From Paucidesulfovibrio gracilis DSM 16080 (GTDB lineage: Bacteria > Desulfobacterota > Desulfovibrionia > Desulfovibrionales > Desulfovibrionaceae): DNA of 64,000 bases. Location: NCBI RefSeq assembly GCF_900167125.1, contig NZ_FUYC01000004.1:62001-126000 (forward strand), given 5' to 3'. Positions 55,930 through 63,951 of this stretch are shown piece after piece (position 1 is the first letter of the stretch; each line of letters begins with the position of its first letter). The notes below the pieces were generated by a model, which did not search any database, had not been told where the DNA came from, and saw only the letters and a list, made by a program, of their open reading frames with translations. Both the position numbers and the translations under genes were made by a program.

Positions 55930-56910
55930 TCAGTTGTGAAGCCAGCAGCGGACTCGGTGTCCCTTGTCCAGTTCAACCAAGGGCGGTTTTTCCTTTTGGC
56001 AACGGGTAAAGGACTTGTCGCACCTTGGGTGAAAGGGGCATCCGCCGGGTCGATTGAAGATGTCGGGGACTGCTCCCGGAATAGGAACTAACTTTCGGTG
56101 AGGATGGTCCTGATGACCATTCGCTCGCGGCAGGGAACGAAACAGCCCGATTGTGTATGGATGGAGTGGTGTTTTGTATAATTCTTTGGTCGTGGCTTCT
56201 TCAACGATGCGTCCCGCGTACATTACCGCGACCCTGTTGGAGTACCCGGCCACCAGAGCGAGATCGTGACTGATGAGTACGCCGGAGGCTTGGGTTTGTT
56301 CTCGTTGTTCCGCAAGCATGCGCATGATTTGTGCCTGAATGGTCACGTCCAGGGCGGTAGTTGGCTCGTCGGCAAAGAGCAGGTCTGGTTCACATGCCAG
56401 AGCCATGGCAATCATTACGCGTTGCCGCATGCCGCCGGAAAGTTCGTGGGGAAAAGCCCGAATTCGGGTTTTGGCCTGGGGGATACCGACTTGGTCGAGG
56501 AGTTCCGCTGCCCGCTCCAAGGCTTGGGCTTCATCCATCCCTTGGTGTAGCATCAAAGGTTCCGCAATCTGGCGTCCGATCCGGAACACAGGATTTAGGG
56601 CGGTCATGGGTTCCTGAAAGATCATGGAAATTTTGTTGCCGCGAACGCGTTGAAGTTCTGCATCGGAAAGTTGGAGCAGGTCGCGTCCCTGGAAAAAAGC
56701 GTTTCCGCCCGTGACGCGGCCGGGCGGGTTCGGTATAAGACCCAGGATGGAAAGGGCGAGAACGGTCTTTCCGCAACCGGATTCGCCTACGATAGCCAGT
56801 GCGTCACCTTGCCTCACGGCGAGGTTCACTGTATCAAGCGCCTTTGCCACGCCGCGTGGGGTGGCAAAGCGGGTGGTAAGCCCGCGAATGTCCAGAATGG
56901 TATCAGCCAT
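55930..56910 (-). CDS. oppD: Peptide/dipeptide ABC transporter ATPase (OppD/DppD type)
   Basis: 326-residue ATPase: Walker A GESGCGKTV, Q-loop MIFQEPMTALNPVF, signature LSGGMRQRVMIAMA, Walker B LLFADEPTTALD, and a C-terminal Cys segment (GGCPFHPRCDKSFTRC). Pairs with OppF in one ATPase heterodimer. The gene is divergent from trmFO with 51 bp between starts, too short for an elaborate control region. Confidence 0.94.
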   Translation of the reverse strand: MADTILDIRGLTTRFATPRGVAKALDTVNLAVRQGDALAIVGESGCGKTVLALSILGLIPNPPGRVTGGNAFFQGRDLLQLSDAELQRVRGNKISMIFQEPMTALNPVFRIGRQIAEPLMLHQGMDEAQALERAAELLDQVGIPQAKTRIRAFPHELSGGMRQRVMIAMALACEPDLLFADEPTTALDVTIQAQIMRMLAEQREQTQASGVLISHDLALVAGYSNRVAVMYAGRIVEEATTKELYKTPLHPYTIGLFRSLPRANGHQDHPHRKLVPIPGAVPDIFNRPGGCPFHPRCDKSFTRCQKEKPPLVELDKGHRVRCWLHN

Positions 56911-56961
56911 GAGTGCTGTCCTGCATTGACAGGTGTATACGGAAAAAAGCCGGAGACGACA

Positions 56962-58311
56962 ATGTCGGAGACACGGAATAACGATATGTGGGTAGCGGTG
57001 ATCGGGGGCGGACTAGCGGGCTGCGAGTGCGCGTATACCCTTTCCAGGGCCGGTGTGCCGGTCCGGATGTTTGAAATGAAGCCGGAGCGTTTTTCCGAAG
57101 CGCACCACAATTCCGGCCTGGCCGAGTTGGTTTGCTCCAATTCTTTGCGTTCGGAGGAGCCGTCAACCGGGGTGGGATTGCTTAAGCAGGAAATGCGGGC
57201 ACTGCACAGCCTTGTTATGAACGTGGCGGACGAAGTCCGTGTCCCCGCGGGAAAGGCGTTGGCCGTGGATCGTGAACGGTTTTCGTCCCGAATGACCGAG
57301 GTGGTTTCGGGTGAGCCGAATATCGTCCTGGTGCGTGAGGAGATCGGCAGTTTGGATCATGCCTCGTTGCAGGGAGCAACTGCCGTGGTGGTTGCTGCCG
57401 GTCCCATGGCCTCCGAGTCTCTTGCCGAGGATTTGCAGCAGTTGGTGGGGGGGGAGCGATTGTATTTTTATGACGCCATTGCTCCGATCATTGCCTCTGA
57501 ATCCGTGGACATGAATAAAGCTTTCTGGGGATCCCGCTACCGCCCGGAGGATACGGATTATCTCAATTGTCCTCTGTCTGAGGAGCAGTACAAGGCTTTC
57601 ATCAACGCCATGCTTGCGGCAGAGAAAGTCAAACCGCGTGAGTTTGAACAGCATATTCATTTCGAGGGCTGTCTTCCCGTTGAGGAAATGGCAGAACGTG
57701 GAGAAATGACCCTGGCTTTTGGTCCGTTGAAGCCTGTTGGATTGGAGGATCCGCGCACCGGAGAGCAGCCGTTCGCCGTGGTGCAGCTCCGCGCCGAAAA
57801 TCGGGAAAAAACCGCATTCAACATGGTAGGCTTTCAAACCAAGCTGACCTATCCGGAGCAAAAGCGTATTTTTCGGATGATTCCGGGATTGGAAAACGCC
57901 GAATTTTTGCGTCTTGGTTCCATTCATCGCAATACGTATGTGGATGCCCCCAGCATATTGGACGGGCTGGAGTTGAAGGCCAGGCCTGGGACGTATCTCG
58001 CTGGTCAGATTACCGGGGTGGAGGGGTATGTGGAGTCTGCGGCCTGCGGGTTGTGGCTCGGGCATCTGCTTGCGGCGCGTCTGCGTGGGCGTGATTTGCC
58101 GTGTCCGCCGTGTGAAACCGCATTGGGCGGGCTACTTGCTCATTTAGGTACTCCTCCGGCAAAACGCTTCCAGCCTTCCAACGTGCATTTTGGGTTGATG
58201 CCTGCTTTGAACCGTCGCGCTCCAAAAAAGAAGCGTAAGGAATTATACGCGGCGCGTGGGCGTGACGCGTTTGCCAAGTGGCTTGGCGAGGTAAAATTGT
58301 TTGAAGAATAG
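56962..58311 (+). CDS. trmFO: Methylenetetrahydrofolate-tRNA (uracil54-C5)-methyltransferase TrmFO
   Basis: Makes T54 in tRNA using methylenetetrahydrofolate and FAD instead of SAM. The 449 residues have the FAD fold VIGGGLAGCECAYTLS at the start, EMKPERFSEAHHN, LVCSNSLRSEE, and the conserved Cys pair region PREFEQHIHFEGCLPVEEMA. GGAG lies before ATG 56962. In-frame upstream codons overlap oppD and have no ribosome site. Confidence 0.97.
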   Translation: MSETRNNDMWVAVIGGGLAGCECAYTLSRAGVPVRMFEMKPERFSEAHHNSGLAELVCSNSLRSEEPSTGVGLLKQEMRALHSLVMNVADEVRVPAGKALAVDRERFSSRMTEVVSGEPNIVLVREEIGSLDHASLQGATAVVVAAGPMASESLAEDLQQLVGGERLYFYDAIAPIIASESVDMNKAFWGSRYRPEDTDYLNCPLSEEQYKAFINAMLAAEKVKPREFEQHIHFEGCLPVEEMAERGEMTLAFGPLKPVGLEDPRTGEQPFAVVQLRAENREKTAFNMVGFQTKLTYPEQKRIFRMIPGLENAEFLRLGSIHRNTYVDAPSILDGLELKARPGTYLAGQITGVEGYVESAACGLWLGHLLAARLRGRDLPCPPCETALGGLLAHLGTPPAKRFQPSNVHFGLMPALNRRAPKKKRKELYAARGRDAFAKWLGEVKLFEE

Positions 58312-58333
58312 GGTGTAATACGCCATACTTTTT
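58312..58333 (+). terminator. Possible terminator after trmFO
   Basis: GGTGT (58312-58316), loop AAT, ACGCC (58320-58324), then ATAC and five T. A short stem with one G-U; weak, but directly behind the stop codon. Confidence 0.4.
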
Positions 58334-58350
58334 GAGGCTATTTTCTTCTT

Positions 58351-58430
58351 GCAGGAATGTGACGAATACGGCATAGGGGGAAGCCTTTTTGCTGGATCCT
58401 GTTGGCGTCACACTCCTGCTGATGGAGTGT
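58351..58430 (+). promoter_or_regulatory. potABCD leader with two mutually exclusive hairpins
   Basis: Hairpin P pairs 58351-58364 with 58406-58419 (14 bp with one mismatch, GCAGGAATGTGACG with CGTCACACTCCTGC). Hairpin T pairs ACACTCC (58410-58416) with GGAGTGT (58424-58430), followed by CGTTTTC. Ten bases are shared, so only one can form. Hairpin T followed by U-rich sequence looks like a weak terminator; P would prevent it. This sits in the 156-bp gap before potA and may be a riboswitch or attenuator; no known class is recognised. Confidence 0.45.
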
Positions 58431-58467
58431 CGTTTTCGGATGGACTTTTATGGTGCGGGGGAAAGCC

Positions 58468-59580
58468 ATGTCCGAAGAGCAATCTGTCATCCGTCTTGAG
58501 CACGTTGCCAAAGAGTTTGATGGCGAAACCGTGCTCCACGATGTCTGCCTGGACATCCGCCACGGAGAATTTCTAACCATTCTCGGGCCGAGTGGGTGTG
58601 GGAAAACCACGCTGCTGCGGCTTCTTGCCGGGTTTGAATCTCCTTCTTCCGGTGAAATTATTCTTGACGGCCGTTCCATGCGTGACGTCCCTCCGGACGG
58701 CCGGCGCGTAAACACGGTCTTTCAAAGCTACGCGCTGTTTCCGCATATGAGTGTTTTCGACAACGTGGCCTTTGGGTTGCGGATGTCTGGCATTCCAAAA
58801 GTTGAAATTGGCGAACGTGTCGCCAAGGCGCTGCGCATGGTCGGACTTGCAGGGCAGGCCGGACGTCGTCCCACCAGCCTCTCGGGCGGCCAGCAGCAGC
58901 GGGTGGCCATTGCACGGGCTGTAGTGAATCGACCTTTGGTTCTTTTGTTGGATGAGCCGCTAAGTGCTCTGGATTACAAATTGCGGGTGCAGATGCGTAC
59001 GGAATTGAAGCAGCTGCGGCGCGAAATGGGCATTACCTTTATTTTCGTCACCCATGATCAGGAAGAGGCCTTTTCCATGTCCGACCGGGTGGTGGTCATG
59101 AATGAAGGCTGCGTGGCCCAGGTGGGGACGCCGGTGGAAGTGTATGAACAGCCGGTGAATATGTTCGTTGCCCGATTCGTGGGGGAAACCAACGTGTTTG
59201 AGGGCGTGGCCGGTCAAAGCGACGGTGGCATTCTTCAAGCGTTGGTCGAAGGTCGAACCTGTGAGTTGTCTTCGCATCGCGGATTTCAGCCCGGTGACCG
59301 TATCCGTGTTTTGCTCCGTCCGGAGGATCTCCTGGTGGAGAGGGAGGAGCCGGAGGATGACGATAAGCTTTGGCTGCCCGGCCGGATCATGGAAACCGTG
59401 TACAAAGGCTCCACGTGGGACATGGTGGTGCAACTGGACAGCGGGCATGAGATTTTGGTCACCGAGTTCTTTGACGAGGACGCGGACAAGATGAATTTTC
59501 AGGCCGGAGAACGGGTCGTGGTCAGCTGGTTCGACGGTTGGGAGGTGGTCTTGCCCCATGAAGACGACGAGCCCTTTTAA
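58468..59580 (+). CDS. potA: Spermidine/putrescine ABC transporter ATPase PotA
   Basis: 370-residue ATPase energising polyamine uptake. Walker A is GPSGCGKT (40-47), Q-loop TVFQSYALFPHM, signature LSGGQQQRVAIARA, Walker B VLLLDEPLSALD and the switch His in FVTHDQEEAF. A C-terminal TOBE domain is present (MVVQLDSGHEILV). ATG 58468 follows GGGGGAAAG; ATG 58450 in frame is possible. potB overlaps its end by 23 bp, so potABCD is one operon. Confidence 0.95.
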   Translation: MSEEQSVIRLEHVAKEFDGETVLHDVCLDIRHGEFLTILGPSGCGKTTLLRLLAGFESPSSGEIILDGRSMRDVPPDGRRVNTVFQSYALFPHMSVFDNVAFGLRMSGIPKVEIGERVAKALRMVGLAGQAGRRPTSLSGGQQQRVAIARAVVNRPLVLLLDEPLSALDYKLRVQMRTELKQLRREMGITFIFVTHDQEEAFSMSDRVVVMNEGCVAQVGTPVEVYEQPVNMFVARFVGETNVFEGVAGQSDGGILQALVEGRTCELSSHRGFQPGDRIRVLLRPEDLLVEREEPEDDDKLWLPGRIMETVYKGSTWDMVVQLDSGHEILVTEFFDEDADKMNFQAGERVVVSWFDGWEVVLPHEDDEPF

Positions 59581-60433
59581 GCGGCTTTCCATCGGCGGCG
59601 CCACGCTTTGGCTTGGCGTGTTCGCCTTGTTGCCTATTCTGCTTATCGTGGGAACGAGTTTTCTTACGAGGGATGCTTCGTCGTTTGTCGTGTTCCAATT
59701 TTCGCTTCAAGGATACCGTGGCATCCTGGATCCCGTGTTTCTCGAGGTGCTGCAGCAATCCGTTTATCTCGCCACCGGTGCCACGGTGCTGTGTTTGTTG
59801 GTGGGCTATCCCTTTGCCGCGGCCCTGGCTGGCTGGAAGGGACGAGGCAAGGCCGTGCTGTTGCTGCTGGTGGTGATTCCCTTTTGGACCAACTCCCTTT
59901 TACGGACATACGCCCTGGTTTTTCTGCTCAAGGCAAAGGGCTTGATTTCCCTGCTGTTGGTGTGGCTCGGTTTGTCGGATGGTCCCGTGTCGTTGCTGTA
60001 TACCGAGGCCGCTGTGTTTATCGGATTGGTCTACACGTTGTTGCCGTTTATGATTCTTCCGCTTTACGCCTCGCTTGAAAAATTGGACCGTACGCTTCTG
60101 GAGGCGGCCCGGGATCTCGGAGCCGGGCGGTTGCAGACCTTTGTGCGCGTTACACTGCCGTTGACCATGCCCGGCATTATCGCCGGTTCCATGATGGTCT
60201 TTTTGCCGGCCTTGGGAATGTTCTACATTCCAGATCTGTTGGGCGGCGGAAAGCATGTCATTGCGGGGAATTTCATCAAGGATCAGTTCCTGACCGCCAG
60301 GGATTGGCCGGTCGGTTCAGCTGCCAGCGTGGTGCTCACCTTGCTCATGGGCGGGCTGCTCCTGGCCTATCATGCCAGTGCGCGACGTGTTCGCCGCCCT
60401 GGCCGTGACGGTTTTGATGGGGGCGAGGCATGA
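59558..60433 (+). CDS. potB: Spermidine/putrescine ABC permease PotB
   Basis: 291-residue inner-membrane permease with about six helices. The cytoplasmic EAA loop reads LEAARDLGAGRLQTFVRVTLP, contacting PotA. The N-terminal helix is LWLGVFALLPILLIVGTSF. Overlaps potA and, by 4 bases, potC. Assignment rests on gene order and the family pattern; specificity for spermidine or putrescine is inferred from the set. Confidence 0.94.
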   Translation: MKTTSPFKRLSIGGATLWLGVFALLPILLIVGTSFLTRDASSFVVFQFSLQGYRGILDPVFLEVLQQSVYLATGATVLCLLVGYPFAAALAGWKGRGKAVLLLLVVIPFWTNSLLRTYALVFLLKAKGLISLLLVWLGLSDGPVSLLYTEAAVFIGLVYTLLPFMILPLYASLEKLDRTLLEAARDLGAGRLQTFVRVTLPLTMPGIIAGSMMVFLPALGMFYIPDLLGGGKHVIAGNFIKDQFLTARDWPVGSAASVVLTLLMGGLLLAYHASARRVRRPGRDGFDGGEA

Positions 60434-61197
60434 GGAGCGTGTTGCAACTGCTGCGGCTGCTGCCGGTCTATGTTTTTTTATATTTGCCCATTGCCGTGCT
60501 GGTGGTGTTTGCCTTCAACGACTCTAAATATTCGGTAGCCTGGAAGGGGTTTACCTGGAAGTGGTTCGGGCGGCTTCTGGAAAATACGCAACTCATGGAT
60601 GCGGCATTGAATTCCCTCACTGTGGCCGTACTTTCGGCCACTGCCGCCACCATGTTGGGAGTGCTCGCGTCAGTGGCATTGTATCGTTACCGCTTTCGCG
60701 GCAAACAGATCATGCAGTCAGTGCTTTTTATACTTATGGTCTCGCCGGATATTGTCATGGGAGTGGCCTTATTGGTGCTGTTCATGTTCATCGGGCTGAA
60801 ACCCGGTTTTTTAACGCTTCTTTTGGCACACACCACCTTCTGCCTACCGTTTGTTACGGTGACCGTCAGTTCCCGCTTAGCCGGGTTTGACGGACACCTG
60901 ATTGAGGCGGCTCAGGATCTCGGAGCCGGAGAGTTTCAGGCTTTTCGACATGTTCTGCTGCCCATGCTGCTGCCTGCGGTTGTGGCGGGGTGGCTCCTTT
61001 CGTTCACGTTGTCCATGGATGACGTGATTATCAGTTTCTTCGTGACTGGGCCGGAGTTCGATATCTTGCCGCTCCGGGTATATTCCATGGTTCGGCTTGG
61101 GGTGAAGCCGGACGTGAACGCGCTTTCCGCCATCATGTTCGGACTCACGGTTGTGATAGTGTTTACCTCGCAACTGCTTTTGAGGAGAAAAAGATGA
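60430..61197 (+). CDS. potC: Spermidine/putrescine ABC permease PotC
   Basis: 255-residue permease with six helices; EAA loop LIEAAQDLGAGEFQAFRHVLLP and the typical end LSMDDVIISFFVTGPEFDILP of PotC-type permeases. Forms the channel with PotB. ATG 60430 overlaps the potB stop, and its stop overlaps the potD start (ATGA at 61194-61197). Confidence 0.95.
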   Translation: MRSVLQLLRLLPVYVFLYLPIAVLVVFAFNDSKYSVAWKGFTWKWFGRLLENTQLMDAALNSLTVAVLSATAATMLGVLASVALYRYRFRGKQIMQSVLFILMVSPDIVMGVALLVLFMFIGLKPGFLTLLLAHTTFCLPFVTVTVSSRLAGFDGHLIEAAQDLGAGEFQAFRHVLLPMLLPAVVAGWLLSFTLSMDDVIISFFVTGPEFDILPLRVYSMVRLGVKPDVNALSAIMFGLTVVIVFTSQLLLRRKR

Positions 61198-62225
61198 GAC
61201 AATGTATCTTGTCGCTGCTTCTGGTCCTGCTGACCGGATCGGCCTTTGCCGGGGGGGGAGAGGTCTATGTTTACAACTGGACCGAGTACATTCCTGACCA
61301 GGTGTTGTCCCGTTTTACCAAGGAAACCGGCATCAAGGTGGTTTATACCACGTATGAAAGCAATGAAGCCATGTATGCCAAGGTGAAGCTGCTGGGTGGG
61401 GAGGGATATGACGTGGTGGTACCCTCGACCTATTTTGTGAATCGAATGCGCAACGATGGCTTGCTTGCACCCCTTGATCGTTCCTTGCTCCCGAATTTTT
61501 CGAACGTGAACCCGGCGATTCTGGACAAATCCTATGACCCGGGAAATCAGTATTCTGTTCCGTATCTATGGGGAGGGACCGGCATTTTGGTCAATGCCGA
61601 CGCGGTGGACCCGGAAAAAGTGTCCTCCTGGAAGGGGCTTTGGGACGAGGCGCTCAAAGGGCGTTTATTGCTGCAGAATGATTTGCGCGAAGTGTTCGGT
61701 ATTGGATTGTTGCTCAAGGGCTATTCGCTTAATGAGACCGATTCTGAGAAGATCAAGGAAGTATATGAATTGCTTCGTACGTTGGTGCCTTCCGTCCGCG
61801 TGTTCAACTCGGACAGCCCCAAGTTGGCGTTTCTCGGGGAGGAGGTGTCCGGAGGCATGATTTGGAACGGTGAAGCCTATGTGGCCATGCAAGAAATCGA
61901 TTCGTTGCAATTTGTCTGGCCGCAAGAGGGTGGCATTTTCTGGATGGATAACTTTGTGATTCCCAAGGGGGCGCGCAACATTGAAAATGCGCATGCCTTC
62001 ATCAACTTTATGCTTCGTCCGGACATCTCGGCCATGTGCTGCGAGGAGTACGGTTATCCAACTCCCATTCCCGCGGCACAGGAGCTTTTGCCAGAGGAGC
62101 TGCGCAACAGCTCGGTGGTCTTCCCTCCGAAGGAGGTCATGGAGCGTTCCGAGTTTCAGGACGACGTGGGGGACGCCATCCTTTTGTATGAGGAATATTG
62201 GCAAAAGCTCAAGGTGAGCAAGTAA
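61194..62225 (+). CDS. potD: Spermidine/putrescine-binding periplasmic protein PotD
   Basis: 343-residue substrate-binding protein. Signal peptide (hydrophobic residues 4-16) with a likely cut after AFA. The mature protein starts GGGEVYVYNWTEYIPD, the PotD/PotF polyamine-binding start with Trp and Tyr of the aromatic box; later PYLWGGTG, then GEEVSGGMIWNGEAYVAMQE with acidic residues for the amine. Completes potABCD. A terminator follows. Confidence 0.96.
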   Translation: MRQCILSLLLVLLTGSAFAGGGEVYVYNWTEYIPDQVLSRFTKETGIKVVYTTYESNEAMYAKVKLLGGEGYDVVVPSTYFVNRMRNDGLLAPLDRSLLPNFSNVNPAILDKSYDPGNQYSVPYLWGGTGILVNADAVDPEKVSSWKGLWDEALKGRLLLQNDLREVFGIGLLLKGYSLNETDSEKIKEVYELLRTLVPSVRVFNSDSPKLAFLGEEVSGGMIWNGEAYVAMQEIDSLQFVWPQEGGIFWMDNFVIPKGARNIENAHAFINFMLRPDISAMCCEEYGYPTPIPAAQELLPEELRNSSVVFPPKEVMERSEFQDDVGDAILLYEEYWQKLKVSK

Positions 62226-62255
62226 GCTGCCGATCCATTCAGGGACGGTACGCAG

Positions 62256-62288
62256 AGCCGGAGCATCCAACAGATGTTCCGGCTTTTT
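62256..62288 (+). terminator. Terminator of potABCD
   Basis: AGCCGGAGCATC (62256-62267), loop CAACA, GATGTTCCGGCT (62273-62284): twelve pairs with one G-U, followed by T5. About 30 bases after the potD stop. Confidence 0.92.
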
Positions 62289-62304
62289 CATTACAACGGA
62301 GAGG

Positions 62305-62338
62305 AAAAATCCCCTTCCGAGCGTACGGCCGGAAGGGG
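62305..62338 (-). terminator. Terminator after the ferredoxin:thioredoxin reductase gene
   Basis: CCCCTTCCG (62311-62319) pairs with CGGAAGGGG (62330-62338), 9 bp; on minus the hairpin is followed by ATTTTTCC. It lies 24 bases beyond the FTR stop and back-to-back with the potD terminator. Confidence 0.85.
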
Positions 62339-62361
62339 GAGATGGTTTTTGACTGCTTATC

Positions 62362-62694
62362 TTACCATTGAATTTTTTCAGGCGGGCGGCGTTCTGGAAC
62401 CAGCTTTCGTTCGATGCCCCCTTCGTTCCACTCCTTTGAGACATAGAGACCACAGAAGCAGGCTCCATATTCTTTTACGTCAGCCTCTCGGTAGACGCAC
62501 GGGCAAACAATGTCTTTGTCCGCGTCAAAGTCGCCGTTGGCCAGCCGGCAGGGGCAAGCCATGTACCCGTACCGTTCCCTGTTCTCCAGCAGGCTTTCTA
62601 GCAGGGGCATGGTCATGTCCATGTCTTCGTTGAAGTAGTAGCCTTTGGGTTCCTGGAGTTTTTTCAGCGCCTGATAGAGCTGTTTTGCATCCAT
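62362..62694 (-). CDS. ftrB: Ferredoxin:thioredoxin reductase catalytic (beta) chain
   Basis: 110-residue iron-sulfur protein that passes electrons from ferredoxin to a redox-active disulfide. Six cysteines in three CxC pairs: C47-P-C49, C64-P-C66, C79-F-C81. By analogy with the plant/cyanobacterial enzyme, C47, C64, C66 and C79 would hold the 4Fe-4S cluster and C49-C81 would be the active disulfide. The last pair is CFC where the plant enzyme has CHC, and the gap before it is four residues longer. No variable (alpha) chain gene is adjacent. GGAGG before ATG 62694. A glutaredoxin-like gene lies directly upstream and is the likely partner. Confidence 0.9.
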   Translation of the reverse strand: MDAKQLYQALKKLQEPKGYYFNEDMDMTMPLLESLLENRERYGYMACPCRLANGDFDADKDIVCPCVYREADVKEYGACFCGLYVSKEWNEGGIERKLVPERRPPEKIQW

Positions 62695-62718
62695 GCCGCG
62701 TACCTCCGTTTGTCGGGG

Positions 62719-62970
62719 TTATTTTCCCAGGGCCGCGTCAATTTTGTCTTTGTTGAATCCCACCACGACTTTTCCGTTGATCACGAGCGTGGGAAACGAG
62801 ACAGCGGGGTTGTGCTCCTTGACTTTTGCAATGGTGCTTTTTCGCTCTTCGCCTTCCAGCTTATCGACGAATACGGGATCACAAGCTACTTCACATTCTT
62901 CCAGATATTGCAGGGCTTTTTTGCAATGAATGCAGGTTGAAAGCCCATAGAATTCAACATGGTGGGACAT
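62719..62970 (-). CDS. Glutaredoxin/NrdH-like redoxin
   Basis: 83-residue thioredoxin-fold protein with the redox pair C13-I-H-C16 in YGLSTCIHCKKAL, the cis-proline segment SFPTLVINGKVVVGF, and no glutathione-binding TVP-type pattern clearly. The 24-bp spacing to the FTR gene and the same strand suggest that ferredoxin-derived electrons go through FTR to this protein. GGAGG precedes ATG 62970. Confidence 0.9.
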   Translation of the reverse strand: MSHHVEFYGLSTCIHCKKALQYLEECEVACDPVFVDKLEGEERKSTIAKVKEHNPAVSFPTLVINGKVVVGFNKDKIDAALGK

Positions 62971-63048
62971 AGTTCCTCCAAATGTTTCAGGTTGCGTCCA
63001 TCATGGTGGTTTTGTCGGTGGTTGTCAAAGCCTTGGCGCTTCTCTGCG

Positions 63049-63939
63049 TCATCGTTCATTCCTGTGGCGGTTCATGCGCTGTTCGAGTCTTCGAACGCCG
63101 AGAGAAAGCGGAAAAGTCATGGTAAAATACATGACCAGCACCAACGTCCAGATTTCAAAAGTTCGATATGTGGCCGCCATGAGTTCCTGTCCGGCAAAGG
63201 TCAATTCCTGGATGGAAATGATGGAGACGATGGCTGAATCCTTGATGGTGGAGATGAACTGTCCGGCAAGGGCCGGAATCATGGTGGCGAGAGCCTGCGG
63301 TAGGATGATGTTTCGCAGACAGCCCCAGCGGGTGAATCCCAGTGCGGATGCTGCCTCCCACTGCCCGCGTGGTACGGATTCAATGCCGGCCCGAACGATT
63401 TCAGCGATGTACGCCCCTTCAAAAAGTGCCAGGGTGAGTACGGCGGAAAGGAAGGCTGGGATTTGTTGTGGTGGGCCGAGAAAGAAGCAGAGAATGCATT
63501 GGGAGCGTTCTGGGATACGATATACGAGGTCGTCCACTCCCAAAGCCGTGATGATCTGGTCGCCGAGAAAGAAGTAAAACACGAAGACCAGCACCAGAGG
63601 CGGGGTGTTTCGTACTAAACCGACATAGGCCGCTCCTACCATCTGCTGGAGTGGACTTCGACTGGTGCGGAACAGCCCCATGATGGTGCCGAACAGCGTG
63701 GCCAGCAAACCGGAAAGCAGACTGAGTCGCAGAGTTACGAATAGTCCTTGAAGCAGAAGGCCCGCTTTCCAGGTCTGCTCTTGCTCGTCAAAACGCAGCA
63801 GGTAGTGGGGCATGGACGACCAATTCCAGTCGTAATTTAAGCCGCGGGCTGCTCTGTAGCCGAAGAGAAGGGCCGCCCCGATCAGCAGCGCGAGAATGGC
63901 CGCATCCAGGGGCGTGACCCTGAGTTTTCGATTTCGCAA
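63049..63939 (-). CDS. Polar amino acid ABC transporter permease (HisM/GlnP type)
   Basis: 296-residue inner-membrane permease. N-terminal helix LDAAILALLIGAALLFG, periplasmic segment, and the His/Glu/Gln-type core: GLFVTLRLSLLSGLLATLFG, RNTPPLVLVFVFYFFLG, the EAA loop WEAASALGFTRWGCLRNIILP, and SIKDSAIVSII-like end (FISTIKDSAIVSII). The start is TTG 63939 behind AGGGAAGAG; no ATG fits. Only one permease is seen; the partner permease and ATPase are not downstream in the window. The gene before it encodes the substrate-binding protein. Confidence 0.92.
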   Translation of the reverse strand: MRNRKLRVTPLDAAILALLIGAALLFGYRAARGLNYDWNWSSMPHYLLRFDEQEQTWKAGLLLQGLFVTLRLSLLSGLLATLFGTIMGLFRTSRSPLQQMVGAAYVGLVRNTPPLVLVFVFYFFLGDQIITALGVDDLVYRIPERSQCILCFFLGPPQQIPAFLSAVLTLALFEGAYIAEIVRAGIESVPRGQWEAASALGFTRWGCLRNIILPQALATMIPALAGQFISTIKDSAIVSIISIQELTFAGQELMAATYRTFEIWTLVLVMYFTMTFPLSLGVRRLEQRMNRHRNER

Positions 63940-63951
63940 TGGGACTCTTCC

